Source: Candidatus Kaistia colombiensis (lineage in GTDB: Bacteria > Pseudomonadota > Alphaproteobacteria > Rhizobiales > Kaistiaceae). From it: a DNA stretch of 64,000 bases. Positions within the stretch are counted from its first letter, which is position 1. The number at the start of each line of letters is the position of its first letter. Location: positions 1,068,501 to 1,132,500 of the forward strand of contig CP119318.1 in NCBI GenBank assembly GCA_029203105.1, given 5' to 3'. The notes beneath the pieces were generated by a model, which was not told the origin of the DNA, ran no database searches, and saw nothing but the letters and a program-made list of their open reading frames with translations. Shown in pieces: positions 16,223 through 26,843 of this stretch. A program made the translations under genes and the position numbers.

Positions 16223-16996
16223 CTACCAGCAGGTGTAGCCGCCGTCCGCCGAGACGATCGAGCCGGTCATCAGGCTGGCCGCGTCGCTGGCGAGGAAGTG
16301 CACGACCGAGGCGATCTCGTCGGTTTCGCCCATTCGGCCCATCGGCGTGCCGCCGACCCAGGCGTCCCACATCTTCGGGTCGTCCTTCACGAAGGCGGTC
16401 AGCGGCGTGTTGATATAGGTCGGCGCCACGGCATTGACGCGGACCCCGCGAGAACCCCATTCGGCCGCCAGCGACTTGGTCAGGTGATGCACGCCCGCCT
16501 TGGAGGCGTTGTAGAAGGCCTGCTCCTGCGGCTTGTTGACGATGAAGCCGGACATCGAGCCGATGTTGACGATCGCGCCGCTGCCGGCCTTGAGCATGTG
16601 GTTGCCGAAGGCGCGGCAGCACCAGAAGGTGCCGTTCAGATTGACGTCGATGACGTTCAGCCAGTGCTCGTCGGTCACCGTCTCGGCCGGGGTCATGCTG
16701 CGGGCGATGCCGGCATTGTTGACGAGGATGTCGATCTTGCCGTGCTTGGCGACGACCTCGTCGGCGACCTGGTTGACGCGGGCCGAGTTGGTCACGTCCA
16801 TCACCACCACGTCGACGTCATACCCCTTGGCCTTCAGGCTGGCCTGGCCGGTCTTGGCCACCGCCTCGTCGCGATCGGCGATGATCACCTTGGCACCGGC
16901 TTCGGCCAGCGCCTCGACGGTGGCGAGGCCGATCGACTGGGCGCCGCCCGTCACGAGCGCAACCTTGCCGTCGAGACGGAGCTTTTCGAGATACAT
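16223..16996 (-). CDS. Polyol dehydrogenase-like SDR (cluster 3)
   Basis: A 257-residue short-chain dehydrogenase beginning at ATG 16996 behind AGGAGGA. It has TGGAQSIG (16-23), NNAG, the serine in VNIGSMSG and Tyr162/Lys166 (FYNASKAG). The phrases WCCRAFG, IVNIGSMSGFIVN and the ending DGGYTCW strongly resemble the galactitol/polyol dehydrogenase subgroup as I recall it. It is the last gene of a polyol transporter operon, so it probably oxidises the imported sugar alcohol to a ketose. The exact polyol is not determined. Confidence 0.88.
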   Translation of the reverse strand: MYLEKLRLDGKVALVTGGAQSIGLATVEALAEAGAKVIIADRDEAVAKTGQASLKAKGYDVDVVVMDVTNSARVNQVADEVVAKHGKIDILVNNAGIARSMTPAETVTDEHWLNVIDVNLNGTFWCCRAFGNHMLKAGSGAIVNIGSMSGFIVNKPQEQAFYNASKAGVHHLTKSLAAEWGSRGVRVNAVAPTYINTPLTAFVKDDPKMWDAWVGGTPMGRMGETDEIASVVHFLASDAASLMTGSIVSADGGYTCW

Positions 16997-17036
16997 GGTG
17001 ATTCCTCCTGCGAATGGACCCTTGGGCGGCGCCAAG

Positions 17037-18041
<1,005 letters not shown>

Positions 18042-18063
18042 GGTGTTGTTCCCGTGACCCGGA

Positions 18064-18894
<831 letters not shown>

Positions 18895-18912
18895 GATCGC
18901 GCGTCCCGATGC

Positions 18913-19785
18913 TTAGGCGTCTAGGTTCTTGCCGATGAGGCGGACGAGGAAGATTGCGACAATGTTGGCGAGGATGACGGCGACGATGCCGCCGGCCGAG
19001 GCGCCGCCGACGTCGTATTGCAGCAGCGCCTGCGCATAGACGAGGAAGGCGATATTGGTCGTCTGCAGGCCCGGCCCGCCGCCGGTGGTGACGAAGATCT
19101 CGGCGAAGACGGACAGGAGGAAGATCGTCTCGATCAGGATGACGACGGTGATGGCGCGGGCGAGATGCGGCAGCGTCATGTAGATGAAGAAGGACAGCGC
19201 CGGCGTGCCGTCCATCTCGGCCGCCTCCTTCTGCTCCTCGTCCATCGATTGCAGCGCCGTCAGAAGGATCAGCGTCGCGAAGGGCAGCCATTGCCAGGCG
19301 ACGATCAGGATGATCGAGAACAGCGGCACATTGGTGAACCAGTCGATCGGCTGCACGCCGATCAGCGTCGCGATCCAGGCGAACAGCCCGGAGACGGGAT
19401 GCATCAGCAGGTTCTTCCAGACCAGCGCCGAGACGGTCGGCATGACGAAGAACGGCGCGATCACCATCAGCCGGACGATGCCGCGGCCGAGGATCGGCTG
19501 GTCCATCAGGAGCGCCAGCAGCACGCCGCCAACCACGGTGATGACCAGCACCGCGCCGACCAGGATCAGCGTGTTGGCGAGCGCCGTGAAGAAGGCGGGG
19601 TCGGTGAGGAAATAGCGGTAGTTGAGCAGGCCGATGAAACTTTCCTGGCCGGGATCGAGCAGGTTGTAGCGCAGGAGCGAGAACCAGATCGTCATCGCCA
19701 GCGGCACGATCATCCAGAGGAACAGCAGGATGATCGACGGCGCCGAGAGGATGCGTCCGAGAGTGGTTGTCTGCTGGGTGGCCAC
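18913..19785 (-). CDS. Polyol ABC transporter permease, SmoF/MtlF-like (cluster 3)
   Basis: A 290-residue permease if translated from GTG 19785 (VATQQTTTLGRILSAPSI). A GTG at 19833 would add 16 residues, but it lies inside the terminator hairpin 19829-19852, so the shorter start is preferred. The protein has about six membrane segments and the coupling loop QKEAAEMDGTP followed by TLPHLARA. It pairs with the 18064-18894 permease. Confidence 0.88.
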   Translation of the reverse strand: MATQQTTTLGRILSAPSIILLFLWMIVPLAMTIWFSLLRYNLLDPGQESFIGLLNYRYFLTDPAFFTALANTLILVGAVLVITVVGGVLLALLMDQPILGRGIVRLMVIAPFFVMPTVSALVWKNLLMHPVSGLFAWIATLIGVQPIDWFTNVPLFSIILIVAWQWLPFATLILLTALQSMDEEQKEAAEMDGTPALSFFIYMTLPHLARAITVVILIETIFLLSVFAEIFVTTGGGPGLQTTNIAFLVYAQALLQYDVGGASAGGIVAVILANIVAIFLVRLIGKNLDA

Positions 19786-19820
19786 GGCCTTCGCCCTCGA
19801 TCCAGGTTCCGATTTGCCGG

Positions 19821-19852
19821 AAAAAAGGGCCACCCGGCCGAAGTCGGGTGGC
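19821..19852 (-). terminator. Intrinsic terminator/attenuator after the polyol-binding-protein gene
   Basis: On the - strand, GCCACCCG and CGGGTGGC pair around an 8-base loop, then come CC and six Ts (19826-19821). This is a textbook rho-independent terminator placed inside an operon, between the binding-protein stop and the permease start. It should let most transcripts end after the binding protein, giving excess binding protein over permease. Confidence 0.85.
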
Positions 19853-19912
19853 AGTCCTTGGGAGGTCCGGAGCCCGGCCCGGATCGCGGGCCGGGCCAGA
19901 ACGGGGCACGCG

Positions 19913-21226
19913 CTACTTGATGTAGCCGGCCTTGGTCATTTCACGGGTCGCGATCGCCTGCGCCGCGGCCAGCGCCGCGTCGACGGTCGACGACCCGGCC
20001 AGCGCCGCGGAGAACTGCTGGCCGACCGCCGTCCCGAGCCCCTGGAACTCGGGGATGGCGACGAACTGCACGCCGGTATAGGGCACCGGCTTCACCGTCG
20101 GATGGTTCGGATCGGCCGAGTTGATCGAGTCGAGCGTCATCTTCGCGAACGGCGCCGCCTTCTGGTATTCCGGGTTCGCATAGAGCGAAGCGCGGGTGCC
20201 CGGAGGCACGTTGGCCCAGCCCTCCTTGGCGGCGACGAGATCGAGATAGCCCTTGCCGGTCGCCCAGGCGATGAACTTCTCCGCCGCGTCGACCTTCTTC
20301 GAGCCGGCCGGCACCGCCAGCGACCAGGCCCACAGCCAGTTGGCGTTCTTGCCGAGGCCGTTGTTCGGGGCGAGCGCGAAGCCGACCTTGTCGGCGACCT
20401 TCGAATCCTTCGGGTTGGTGACGAAGGAGGCGGCGACGGTGGCGTCGATCCACATGCCGCATTTGCCGGAATTGAACAGGGCCAGGTTCTCATTGAAGCC
20501 GTTCGAGGCCGCTCCCGGCGGTCCGGCTTCCTTCATCAGGTTCACATAGAAGTTGAGCGTGTTCTTCCATTCCGGCTGGTCGAATTGCGGCACCCATTTC
20601 TCGTCGAACCAGCGGGCGCCGAAGGAGTTCGACATGGCGGTCAGGAAGGCCATGTTCTCGCCCCAGCCGGCCTTGCCGCGCAGGCAGATGCCGTAGACGC
20701 CATTGTCCTTGTCGGTGATTTTCTTGGCGGCGTCGGCGATGAAGTCCCAGGTCGGCTGTTCCGGCATCTTCAACCCGGCCTTGTCGAACAGATCGGTGCG
20801 GTACATCACCATCGAGCTTTCGCCGTAGAACGGCGCGGCATAGAGCTTGCCGTCCAGCGACAGGCCGGCCCGGATCGCGGGCAGCAGGTCATTGACGTCA
20901 TAGTCGGCGCCGAGATTGTCGAGCGGCACCAGCCAGCCCTTCTTGGCCCAGATCGGCACTTCATAGGTGCCGATCGTCAGCACGTCGAACTGGCCGGCCT
21001 TGGTGGCGATGTCGGTCGTCACCTTTTGGCGCAGGGTGTTTTCTTCCAGCGTGACCCATTCGAGGTCGATGTCGGGGTTCTTCGCCTTGAAGTCGTCAGT
21101 CAGCGACTGCATGCGCACCATGTCGCCATTGTTGACGGTGGCGATGGTCAGCTTCGTGGCGGCCGCTGCCTGGCCGATGGCCAAGATGGAAGCTGCGCCG
21201 AGAAGGGCGCCGATCACAATTCTCAT
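19913..21226 (-). CDS. Polyol-binding protein, SmoE/MtlE-like (cluster 3)
   Basis: A 437-residue periplasmic binding protein starting at ATG 21226 behind GGGAGGA. The signal peptide is MRIVIGALLGAASILAIGQA with AAA, and the mature chain begins TKLTIATVNNGDMVRMQ. The sequence VRMQSLTDDFKAKNPDI and FDVLTIGTYEVPIWAKKGWL are typical of the sorbitol/mannitol-binding group. It heads the transport section of cluster 3; a SorC-like operator half lies 24 bp upstream of the start. Confidence 0.9.
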   Translation of the reverse strand: MRIVIGALLGAASILAIGQAAAATKLTIATVNNGDMVRMQSLTDDFKAKNPDIDLEWVTLEENTLRQKVTTDIATKAGQFDVLTIGTYEVPIWAKKGWLVPLDNLGADYDVNDLLPAIRAGLSLDGKLYAAPFYGESSMVMYRTDLFDKAGLKMPEQPTWDFIADAAKKITDKDNGVYGICLRGKAGWGENMAFLTAMSNSFGARWFDEKWVPQFDQPEWKNTLNFYVNLMKEAGPPGAASNGFNENLALFNSGKCGMWIDATVAASFVTNPKDSKVADKVGFALAPNNGLGKNANWLWAWSLAVPAGSKKVDAAEKFIAWATGKGYLDLVAAKEGWANVPPGTRASLYANPEYQKAAPFAKMTLDSINSADPNHPTVKPVPYTGVQFVAIPEFQGLGTAVGQQFSAALAGSSTVDAALAAAQAIATREMTKAGYIK

Positions 21227-21249
21227 GTCATCCTCCCAGATGCGCTGCG

Positions 21250-21259
21250 AGCAATTGCT
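21250..21259. promoter_or_regulatory. Candidate SorC-type operator AGCAATTGCT upstream of the binding-protein gene
   Basis: A 10-bp perfect palindrome, 24-33 bp upstream of the start codon at 21226. The same sequence, extended to 12 bp, lies 33-44 bp upstream of the HAD gene at 23136. Both genes border the SorC regulator gene, so this protein is the likely binder. The link is inference from sharing and position. Confidence 0.6.
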
Positions 21260-21484
21260 ACAGCGGTGATCATACGCTCGTCCGGAAGCCGGAGGCATGT
21301 CAATGGCAATTCGTTTCCGCAAAGCAGCGAGAGCCGGCGCGCCCTTGGGGGTAGCTTACCCTACGGAATGTCGATTTGATTGCGATTTCAACGGTCAGGG
21401 AGAATGCTGCGTCGCAGCGATCGGCATCCTGAAGGTTGGTGTCTGGCGTGAGGAAATGCGCGTCGCAGAGGCGAGGGTCGGCGA

Positions 21485-22441
21485 TCAGCCGAGATCGAGC
21501 AAGGTCTTTGCCGTTGTCTCGTTGGTGATCAGGCCATTGATGATCCGGCCGCGCAGAGCGCCGTGGATGGCGAGCACCTTGCCGGTGCCCATGGCGACGC
21601 CGACGACGAGGCGGGTCGCGGGAACGTCGCGTGGGACGCTGGTCAGCCGCTCATTGGTGCCGCCGACAAGGATCCGGCCCTGGGCGTCGAATGCCCAGCC
21701 GGTGACCTCGCCGACCGCGCCGAGACGGCGCATTTCCGCCAATTCCGGCTTGGAAATGAAGCCGTCGACATAGAGCGGTGCGTGCTCGTCCATGCGGCCG
21801 ATGCCGACCAGGCTGACATCGGCGGCCGCCGCCAGTTCGCGCAGGCGGCGCACCGGCGCCAGCCGCAGCATCTGGTCGCGCTCGTCGCGCGACGGCATGA
21901 CGACCGGCAGCGGCATGGGATAGTGCGGCGCCTGGACGAGATCGGACAGGCGGGCGAGCACGTCGAAGAAGCTGGCCGAGCCCTCCATCGAGATATGGCC
22001 GACCAGCGAGACGAGGCGATGTTGCGGGCAGGCGAGGCGCGGGATCTGCTCGACGGCGGCGCGCAGGGTTCGTCCGGTGCCGATCGCCACGACGATCGGC
22101 TCGGCGCCGCGCAGGCGCTGTTCGAGGAAGGAGGCGCTCGCCTCGGCGATGCCGACGACCGAGCTGTCGGCGGTCGGGTCGGCCGGCACGATCTGGCAGT
22201 GGTGAAGGCCATAGCGCTCGGTCAGCCGCGCTTCCAGCTCCATGCATGCAGCGATCGGATGATCGAGCCGAAACGTGATCAGCCGCTCGGAAAGGGCAAG
22301 CGAAACAAGCCTTTGCGCTGTCGGGCGCGAGACGTTCAGCTTCTTGGCGATGGCGTCCTGGGTGTTGCCAGCGATGAAATAGAGCCAGCCGGCGCGCGCG
22401 GCGTCGTCGAGGCGGGAGCGTTCCGGATCGCTGGCGGTCAT
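21485..22441 (-). CDS. SorC-family sugar-binding transcriptional regulator (cluster 3)
   Basis: A 318-residue regulator. ATG 22441 overlaps the stop of the HAD gene (ATGA), so it is translationally coupled and needs no strong ribosome site. The N terminus holds a helix-turn-helix (GNTQDAIAKKLNVSRPTAQR, about residues 26-45). The rest is the SorC effector domain: VVAIGTGRTLRAAVEQI, LVSLVGHISMEG, SLVGIGRMDEHAPLYVDGFI and VVGVAMGTGKVLAIHGAL. Regulators of this family often accompany polyol transporters and bind phosphorylated or free sugars. Confidence 0.92.
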   Translation of the reverse strand: MTASDPERSRLDDAARAGWLYFIAGNTQDAIAKKLNVSRPTAQRLVSLALSERLITFRLDHPIAACMELEARLTERYGLHHCQIVPADPTADSSVVGIAEASASFLEQRLRGAEPIVVAIGTGRTLRAAVEQIPRLACPQHRLVSLVGHISMEGSASFFDVLARLSDLVQAPHYPMPLPVVMPSRDERDQMLRLAPVRRLRELAAAADVSLVGIGRMDEHAPLYVDGFISKPELAEMRRLGAVGEVTGWAFDAQGRILVGGTNERLTSVPRDVPATRLVVGVAMGTGKVLAIHGALRGRIINGLITNETTAKTLLDLG

Positions 22442-23136
22442 GGAGGGGCTGCTTCTGACAGATACGGCAGGAGGTCCGCCATCCTCTCGACGATTCGGTC
22501 GGCGCCGGCGTTGGCCAGCATGCCGCTTGCATCGCGTCCGGTATAGTGGCCGCCGCCGACAAATCCCCACACCGTCATGCCGGCTGCCTTGCCGGCGAGC
22601 ACGCCGCTGACGCTGTCCTCGATCACCAGCGTCCGGTCCGGGCGCGCGCCCATCCTTTCGGCGGCGAACAGGAACAGGTCCGGCGCCGGCTTGCCGCGCG
22701 CCACCATCGACGTGTTGAAGATATTGGCGCCGAAGAACGGCGCCAATGCCGTCAGGCCCAGCGAAAGGCGGATGCGTTCGAGCGAGCTGGACGAGGCAAC
22801 GCAGCAGGGCGCGCGCAATCCGCGCAGCAGCCGTTTCGCATCCGGCATGACCCGAAGCGCGGTCTGATAGCGCGCGACGAGCAGGGCGTTGAGTTCGGTG
22901 GCGAAGCCCGTGGGCAGCGGCGCGCCGGTGCGGCGCCGGAAGTCGTCCTCGACGGCGCTGAAGCTGCGGCCGAGGAAGTGGTCGAAAACCTCCTCCAGCT
23001 CCAGCGCGACGCCGTGCCGACCGAGCGCCTCCCGCAGGCAGCCGCAGGCCAGGATCTCGCTGTCCACGAGAACGCCGTCCATATCGAAGACGACCAATTC
23101 GAACGCCGACACGGTCTTCACCTCAGGCCGAACCAT
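22438..23136 (-). CDS. HAD-superfamily hydrolase, probable sugar phosphatase (cluster 3)
   Basis: A 232-residue HAD-IA phosphatase. Motif I is FDMDGVLVD with nucleophile Asp18 and Asp20; motif II is the serine run VASSSS; motif III includes the Lys of GKPAPDLF; motif IV is VIEDSVSG. A cap domain of about 65 residues follows motif I. It is the first gene of the polyol run and may dephosphorylate a sugar phosphate or act as beta-phosphoglucomutase-like enzyme. HAD genes next to SorC regulators are common in rhizobial polyol loci. Confidence 0.88.
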   Translation of the reverse strand: MVRPEVKTVSAFELVVFDMDGVLVDSEILACGCLREALGRHGVALELEEVFDHFLGRSFSAVEDDFRRRTGAPLPTGFATELNALLVARYQTALRVMPDAKRLLRGLRAPCCVASSSSLERIRLSLGLTALAPFFGANIFNTSMVARGKPAPDLFLFAAERMGARPDRTLVIEDSVSGVLAGKAAGMTVWGFVGGGHYTGRDASGMLANAGADRIVERMADLLPYLSEAAPP

Positions 23137-23168
23137 GACGGCTTCAGCAGAGCATTAAATCTAGTGAA

Positions 23169-23180
23169 GAGCAATTGCTC
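23169..23180. promoter_or_regulatory. Candidate SorC-type operator GAGCAATTGCTC upstream of the HAD gene
   Basis: A perfect 12-bp palindrome, 33-44 bp upstream of the HAD start (23136). Its 10-bp core is identical to the site at 21250-21259. Together they frame the regulator gene and suggest autoregulation plus control of the transporter. Confidence 0.65.
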
Positions 23181-23259
23181 ATTGCCGGGCGATGGCTTCG
23201 CGTTCCGGGTCGAGGCAGCGCGCGCTGCGAACCGGATCCGGCGTGGGCGGTCGGCGGGA

Positions 23260-24255
23260 TCAGCCGATGGCGATCAGGAAGGGGACGGGACGGATCGGCG
23301 CCAGCCGCTCGCGGCTCGACAGGCGCTCCATGTTGGGCCCGAGCGAGCGCTTCAGGTGTTGTTCCAGCGCGCGCTGCGCCTTTCGCGGCTCGCCGGCGAT
23401 CAGGCAGTCGAACACCTCCAGATGTTCGGCCAGCATCTCGTCGGTGTCGGGATGCATCAAGAAGGTGTCGTGCATGGCGATCAACGGCAGCTGGCTGCGA
23501 TGGATCGCCAGATGCAGCTGGTGATTGTCGCATTTCAGCACGGTGTCGACATGCAGATCGTGTTCGAGCCGCTCCAGCCGGCCGGCGTCACGTCGCCCCG
23601 ATTGCACGCCGAGAATCCGCTCGCGCTTGCGCCGCAGGTCGGAGCGGTCGAGGCTAGGCCAGGCGAGCTCCAGCGCCAGCGGCTCCAGCAGCCAGCGCAT
23701 CTCGAAGTGCTCGTGCATCAGCGCCGGCGTCAGCGGCCCGGCATACCAGCGCTGGTTCGTGTCCTGCGTCACCAGGCCGGCGCGGTCGAGCCGCGTCAGC
23801 ACTTCATGCGCCACGGTGCGGCTGACGCCGTAGTGCTCGGCCAGCAGGCTTTCGTTGAGCTGGAAGCGGCCATAGGGCAGGCAACAGGCGACGATGTGTT
23901 CGACCTCGGGATAGATCGCGGCGCGCCGATTACGGGTCCTCGGCTCCAGCATGCGCGTTTCGGGCAGCCGCAACCCGGCCTCGATCAGGTCGCGTCGCAA
24001 CGGCGCGGTGGCGGCGTCGTCGCCGACCATCAGACCGCGGCCGCCGAAGCGGGTGAGCAGGCCTTCATCCTCCAGCCGCTTCAGCGCGGCGCCGGCCGGG
24101 ATGCGGCTCGACTGGAAGGCGCGCGCCAGCGCCGTCTCGCCGATCACCAGTCCGGCCGGCAACGCGCCGTCGACGATCTGGTGGCGCAAGGTACGGTAGA
24201 TCACCTCGTAGAGGGGCAGCCCGGCCTCGTCGGCCGGCGCATCGGCCGGCATCAT
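23260..24255 (-). CDS. GntR-type regulator with two winged helix-turn-helix domains and an FCD-like sensor (cluster 4)
   Basis: A 331-residue protein. Residues about 15-77 form a GntR helix-turn-helix (LYEVIYRTLRHQIVDG, ALARAFQSSRIPAGAALKRL). Residues about 114-172 form a second one (LNESLLAEHYGVSRTVAHEVL). The C-terminal third is all-helical, with FEMRWLLEPLALELAW and HLAIHRSQ, like an FCD effector domain. Tandem DNA-binding domains are uncommon in this family and imply a longer or bipartite operator. It is the last gene of the CUT2 operon, so it is probably autoregulated with the transporter. Confidence 0.85.
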   Translation of the reverse strand: MMPADAPADEAGLPLYEVIYRTLRHQIVDGALPAGLVIGETALARAFQSSRIPAGAALKRLEDEGLLTRFGGRGLMVGDDAATAPLRRDLIEAGLRLPETRMLEPRTRNRRAAIYPEVEHIVACCLPYGRFQLNESLLAEHYGVSRTVAHEVLTRLDRAGLVTQDTNQRWYAGPLTPALMHEHFEMRWLLEPLALELAWPSLDRSDLRRKRERILGVQSGRRDAGRLERLEHDLHVDTVLKCDNHQLHLAIHRSQLPLIAMHDTFLMHPDTDEMLAEHLEVFDCLIAGEPRKAQRALEQHLKRSLGPNMERLSSRERLAPIRPVPFLIAIG

Positions 24256-24330
24256 CGCCCGTCCTCCCGCCGACGGCGCCGGACCGCATCCCCGGCAAGA
24301 TGGCCCTCGGGCATCGTCCGGCCCTCTCCG

Positions 24331-25866
24331 CTAGGCGCGCGCCACGCCTTCGCCCACCGGCGACGCCTCGTCGCCGGCGTGGATGAAGTCCATGATCGCG
24401 CGGCTCATCGGCTCGTAGCGATGCGAATTCTCGAGCGTGCCGGCGATGGCGAAGTCGCGCATCACCAGGATGCGGTCGGCGAGCGTGATCATTTCCGGCA
24501 TGTCGCTGGAGATCAGCAGCACCGACAGGCCTTCGCGGGTGATCTCGCCGATCAGCTCGTGGATCGCCGTCTTGGTCTTGATGTCGATGCCGACCGTCGG
24601 TTCGTCGATGATCAGGATCTCGACGCCGGCCGCCAGCCATTTGGCGATCGACACCTTCTGCTGGTTGCCGCCCGAAAGCTTGCCCACCGCCTGCTCGATC
24701 GAGGGCGTCTTCACCTCGAGCTTCTCGACCAGCGGATGGACGAGCCGCCGTTCGCCAGCGCGGGTGATCAGACCGAGGCTGGAGGCGATCTTCCGCCAGA
24801 CGGTGATCGCCACGTTCGAACGGATCGGGTGGGTGAGGATCAGCCCCTCCGCCTTGCGGTCCTCGGAGATGTAGCCGAGGCGATGGCGGCGGATGGCGGT
24901 CGGCACGTCGGGTATCGACACGCTCGCGCCATTCAGGCGCAGGTCGCCCGAGACGACCTTGCCGTCGCCGATCAGCGCCCGCGCCAGTTCGGTGCGGCCG
25001 GCGCCGACGAGGCCGTAGAGGCCGAGGATCTCGCCCTTGTGCAGCTGGAAATTCACGCGCCTGTGGCCGAAGGAGGTCGCGAGATCCTTCGCTTCCATCA
25101 CCACCTTCGTGCCGTCGACGTTGCGCGTCCCCATCTCGGCGACGCGTTCCTCGCGGCCGATCATCGCCGCGACGATCTTGCCGCGGGTCATGGCGGCGAT
25201 CGGCTCGCCGGCGGCGGCGATCCGGCCGTCGCGCAGCACGGTGACGCGGTCGGAGATCGCCATCACCTCCTCGAGTTTGTGCGAGACGAAGACAATCGCC
25301 TTGCCCTCGGCGCGCAGGCGGCGGACGACGGCGAACAGCGCATCGGCCTCATGGCCGGTGATCGAGGCGGTCGGCTCGTCGAGCAGCAGCACCTGCGCTT
25401 CCAGCGACAGCGCCTTGGCGATCTCGACGATCTGCATCTGCGCCACCGAGAGATGGCGAACCTCGGTGCGGGTGTCGATCGACGGGTCGATCATGTCGAG
25501 GAATTTGCGCGCTTCGGCATGAACCCTGTCGAAGTCGATGACGCCGTTCCGGGTCGGTGGCCGCTCGATCATGATGTTTTCGCCGACCGTGAAGCGCGGG
25601 ATCAGGTTGCGCTCCTGGTGCACGGCCGAGATGCCGGCGGCGATGGCGTCGCGCGGTGAGGTGAAGTCGACCGGCTTGCCGTCGACCAGCAGGCGGCCGC
25701 GGTCGGGCCGGTAGAGGCCGGTGATGATCTTGATCAGCGTCGACTTGCCGGCGCCGTTCTCGCCCATCAGGGCGTGGGTCTCGCCGGGCAGGATCTCGAA
25801 CGAGACCTCGTCGAGCGCGGTGACGCCGGGAAAATCCTTGCCGATGCCTTCGATGGTGAGCCGCAT
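24331..25866 (-). CDS. Ribose-type sugar ABC transporter ATP-binding protein, two fused ATPase domains (cluster 4)
   Basis: A 511-residue RbsA/MglA-type ATPase. ATG 25866 follows GGGAGG; a much longer in-frame opening upstream is the shadow of the permease gene. Domain 1 has Walker A GENGAGKS (35-42), a divergent signature LSVAQMQIVEIAKAL and Walker B LLLDEPT. Domain 2 has the degenerate Walker A GLVGAGRTE, the signature LSGGNQQKVSIAKWL and IIDEPTVGID. Degenerate site two is normal for this family. It starts two bases after the upstream permease stop. Confidence 0.95.
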   Translation of the reverse strand: MRLTIEGIGKDFPGVTALDEVSFEILPGETHALMGENGAGKSTLIKIITGLYRPDRGRLLVDGKPVDFTSPRDAIAAGISAVHQERNLIPRFTVGENIMIERPPTRNGVIDFDRVHAEARKFLDMIDPSIDTRTEVRHLSVAQMQIVEIAKALSLEAQVLLLDEPTASITGHEADALFAVVRRLRAEGKAIVFVSHKLEEVMAISDRVTVLRDGRIAAAGEPIAAMTRGKIVAAMIGREERVAEMGTRNVDGTKVVMEAKDLATSFGHRRVNFQLHKGEILGLYGLVGAGRTELARALIGDGKVVSGDLRLNGASVSIPDVPTAIRRHRLGYISEDRKAEGLILTHPIRSNVAITVWRKIASSLGLITRAGERRLVHPLVEKLEVKTPSIEQAVGKLSGGNQQKVSIAKWLAAGVEILIIDEPTVGIDIKTKTAIHELIGEITREGLSVLLISSDMPEMITLADRILVMRDFAIAGTLENSHRYEPMSRAIMDFIHAGDEASPVGEGVARA

Positions 25867-25868
25867 GA

Positions 25869-26843
25869 TCAGGCGCCTCCCGCGCGGACGGCGCGCAGCC
25901 GGTTGAGGCCGACGGCGGCGAGGATCAGCGCGCCGAGCAGGAACTGCACCCAGTAGGGATCGACCTTGGCCAGCACCATGCCGTTCTGGATGATGACGAT
26001 CAGCACGACGGCGAGCGCGGTGGCGGCGACCGAGATATGGCCGCCGGTCAGCGCCGCGCCGCCGATGATCGGCGCCGCGAACGACATCAGCAGCCAGTCG
26101 ACGCCGATCGTCGGCTGGGCCGAGCCGAGCTGGGCAACGGCGAGGATGGCGGCGGCGCCGGCCAGCAGGCCGGACAGCGTATGCGCCATCACGATGACGC
26201 GGTCGCGCGGAATGCCGGAAAGCTCGGCCGCCTGCGGATTGCCGCCGACGGCGAGCAATTGCCTTCCCGGGACGGTACGGGCGAGGAAGAAGGCGAGCGC
26301 GATCGCGATCAAGACCGGCGGCAGCAGCAGATAGGGCAGGGCGTAGAAGCGCCCGGTACCGAAGGCGACGAAGCTCGCCGGCAGATTGTAGAACGGGATC
26401 GACTCGGTGATGCCGAGATTGATGCCGGTGAAGGCCGAGGCGGTGGCGAGCGTGATGATGAAGCCGTTGATGCCGGTCCTGACCGTCAGCAGGCCGTTGA
26501 TCAGGCCGCCGGCGGCGCCGATGGCGAGGCCGCAGAGGATCGCGACGGGAACGGGAAAACCCCATTTTTCCATCATGCCGCCGACGGTGATGGCGACGAG
26601 GCCGCCGAGCGCGCCGACCGAGAGGTTCATCTGGCCAACGGCGAGCGTCAGCATCTGCGCGAAGGCGACGATCAGCACGACGCAGAACGAGCGCAGCATC
26701 ACATAGAGGTTGAACTCGGTCAGGAAGGCCGGCGACAGCACGGCGAGCGTGACGAGACCGATGACGATCGCGACCGCCAGCGCCGACCATTCATTGGCGA
26801 GGAAGCGTTGGCCGAGGGTCATGTTGCGGGTCGTGGTGCTCAT
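25869..26843 (-). CDS. Ribose-type sugar ABC transporter permease (cluster 4, second)
   Basis: A 324-residue CUT2 permease with eight to ten hydrophobic segments. Family phrases include GQMNLSVGALGGLVA, INGLLTVRTGINGFIITLAT, AVGGNPQAAELSGI and the GAAILAVAQLGSAQPTIG loop. CUT2 permeases of this type take up pentoses, hexoses or autoinducer-like furanoses. The ATG at 26843 overlaps the stop of the preceding permease gene (ATGA). Confidence 0.93.
   Translation of the reverse strand: MSTTTRNMTLGQRFLANEWSALAVAIVIGLVTLAVLSPAFLTEFNLYVMLRSFCVVLIVAFAQMLTLAVGQMNLSVGALGGLVAITVGGMMEKWGFPVPVAILCGLAIGAAGGLINGLLTVRTGINGFIITLATASAFTGINLGITESIPFYNLPASFVAFGTGRFYALPYLLLPPVLIAIALAFFLARTVPGRQLLAVGGNPQAAELSGIPRDRVIVMAHTLSGLLAGAAAILAVAQLGSAQPTIGVDWLLMSFAAPIIGGAALTGGHISVAATALAVVLIVIIQNGMVLAKVDPYWVQFLLGALILAAVGLNRLRAVRAGGA

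Noticed and set aside
19786..19833. Upstream GTG start for the SmoF-like permease
   Set aside because: The codon lies inside the stem of the intrinsic terminator 19829-19852, so the GTG at 19785 was preferred.
22546..25659. Open frame of 1037 codons on the + strand
   Set aside because: It runs opposite the HAD, GntR and ATPase genes, which carry complete family motifs; the frame is an antisense shadow.
26254..26264. GAGCAATTGCC as a third SorC operator
   Set aside because: It is inside the permease coding sequence and breaks the palindrome; probably chance.
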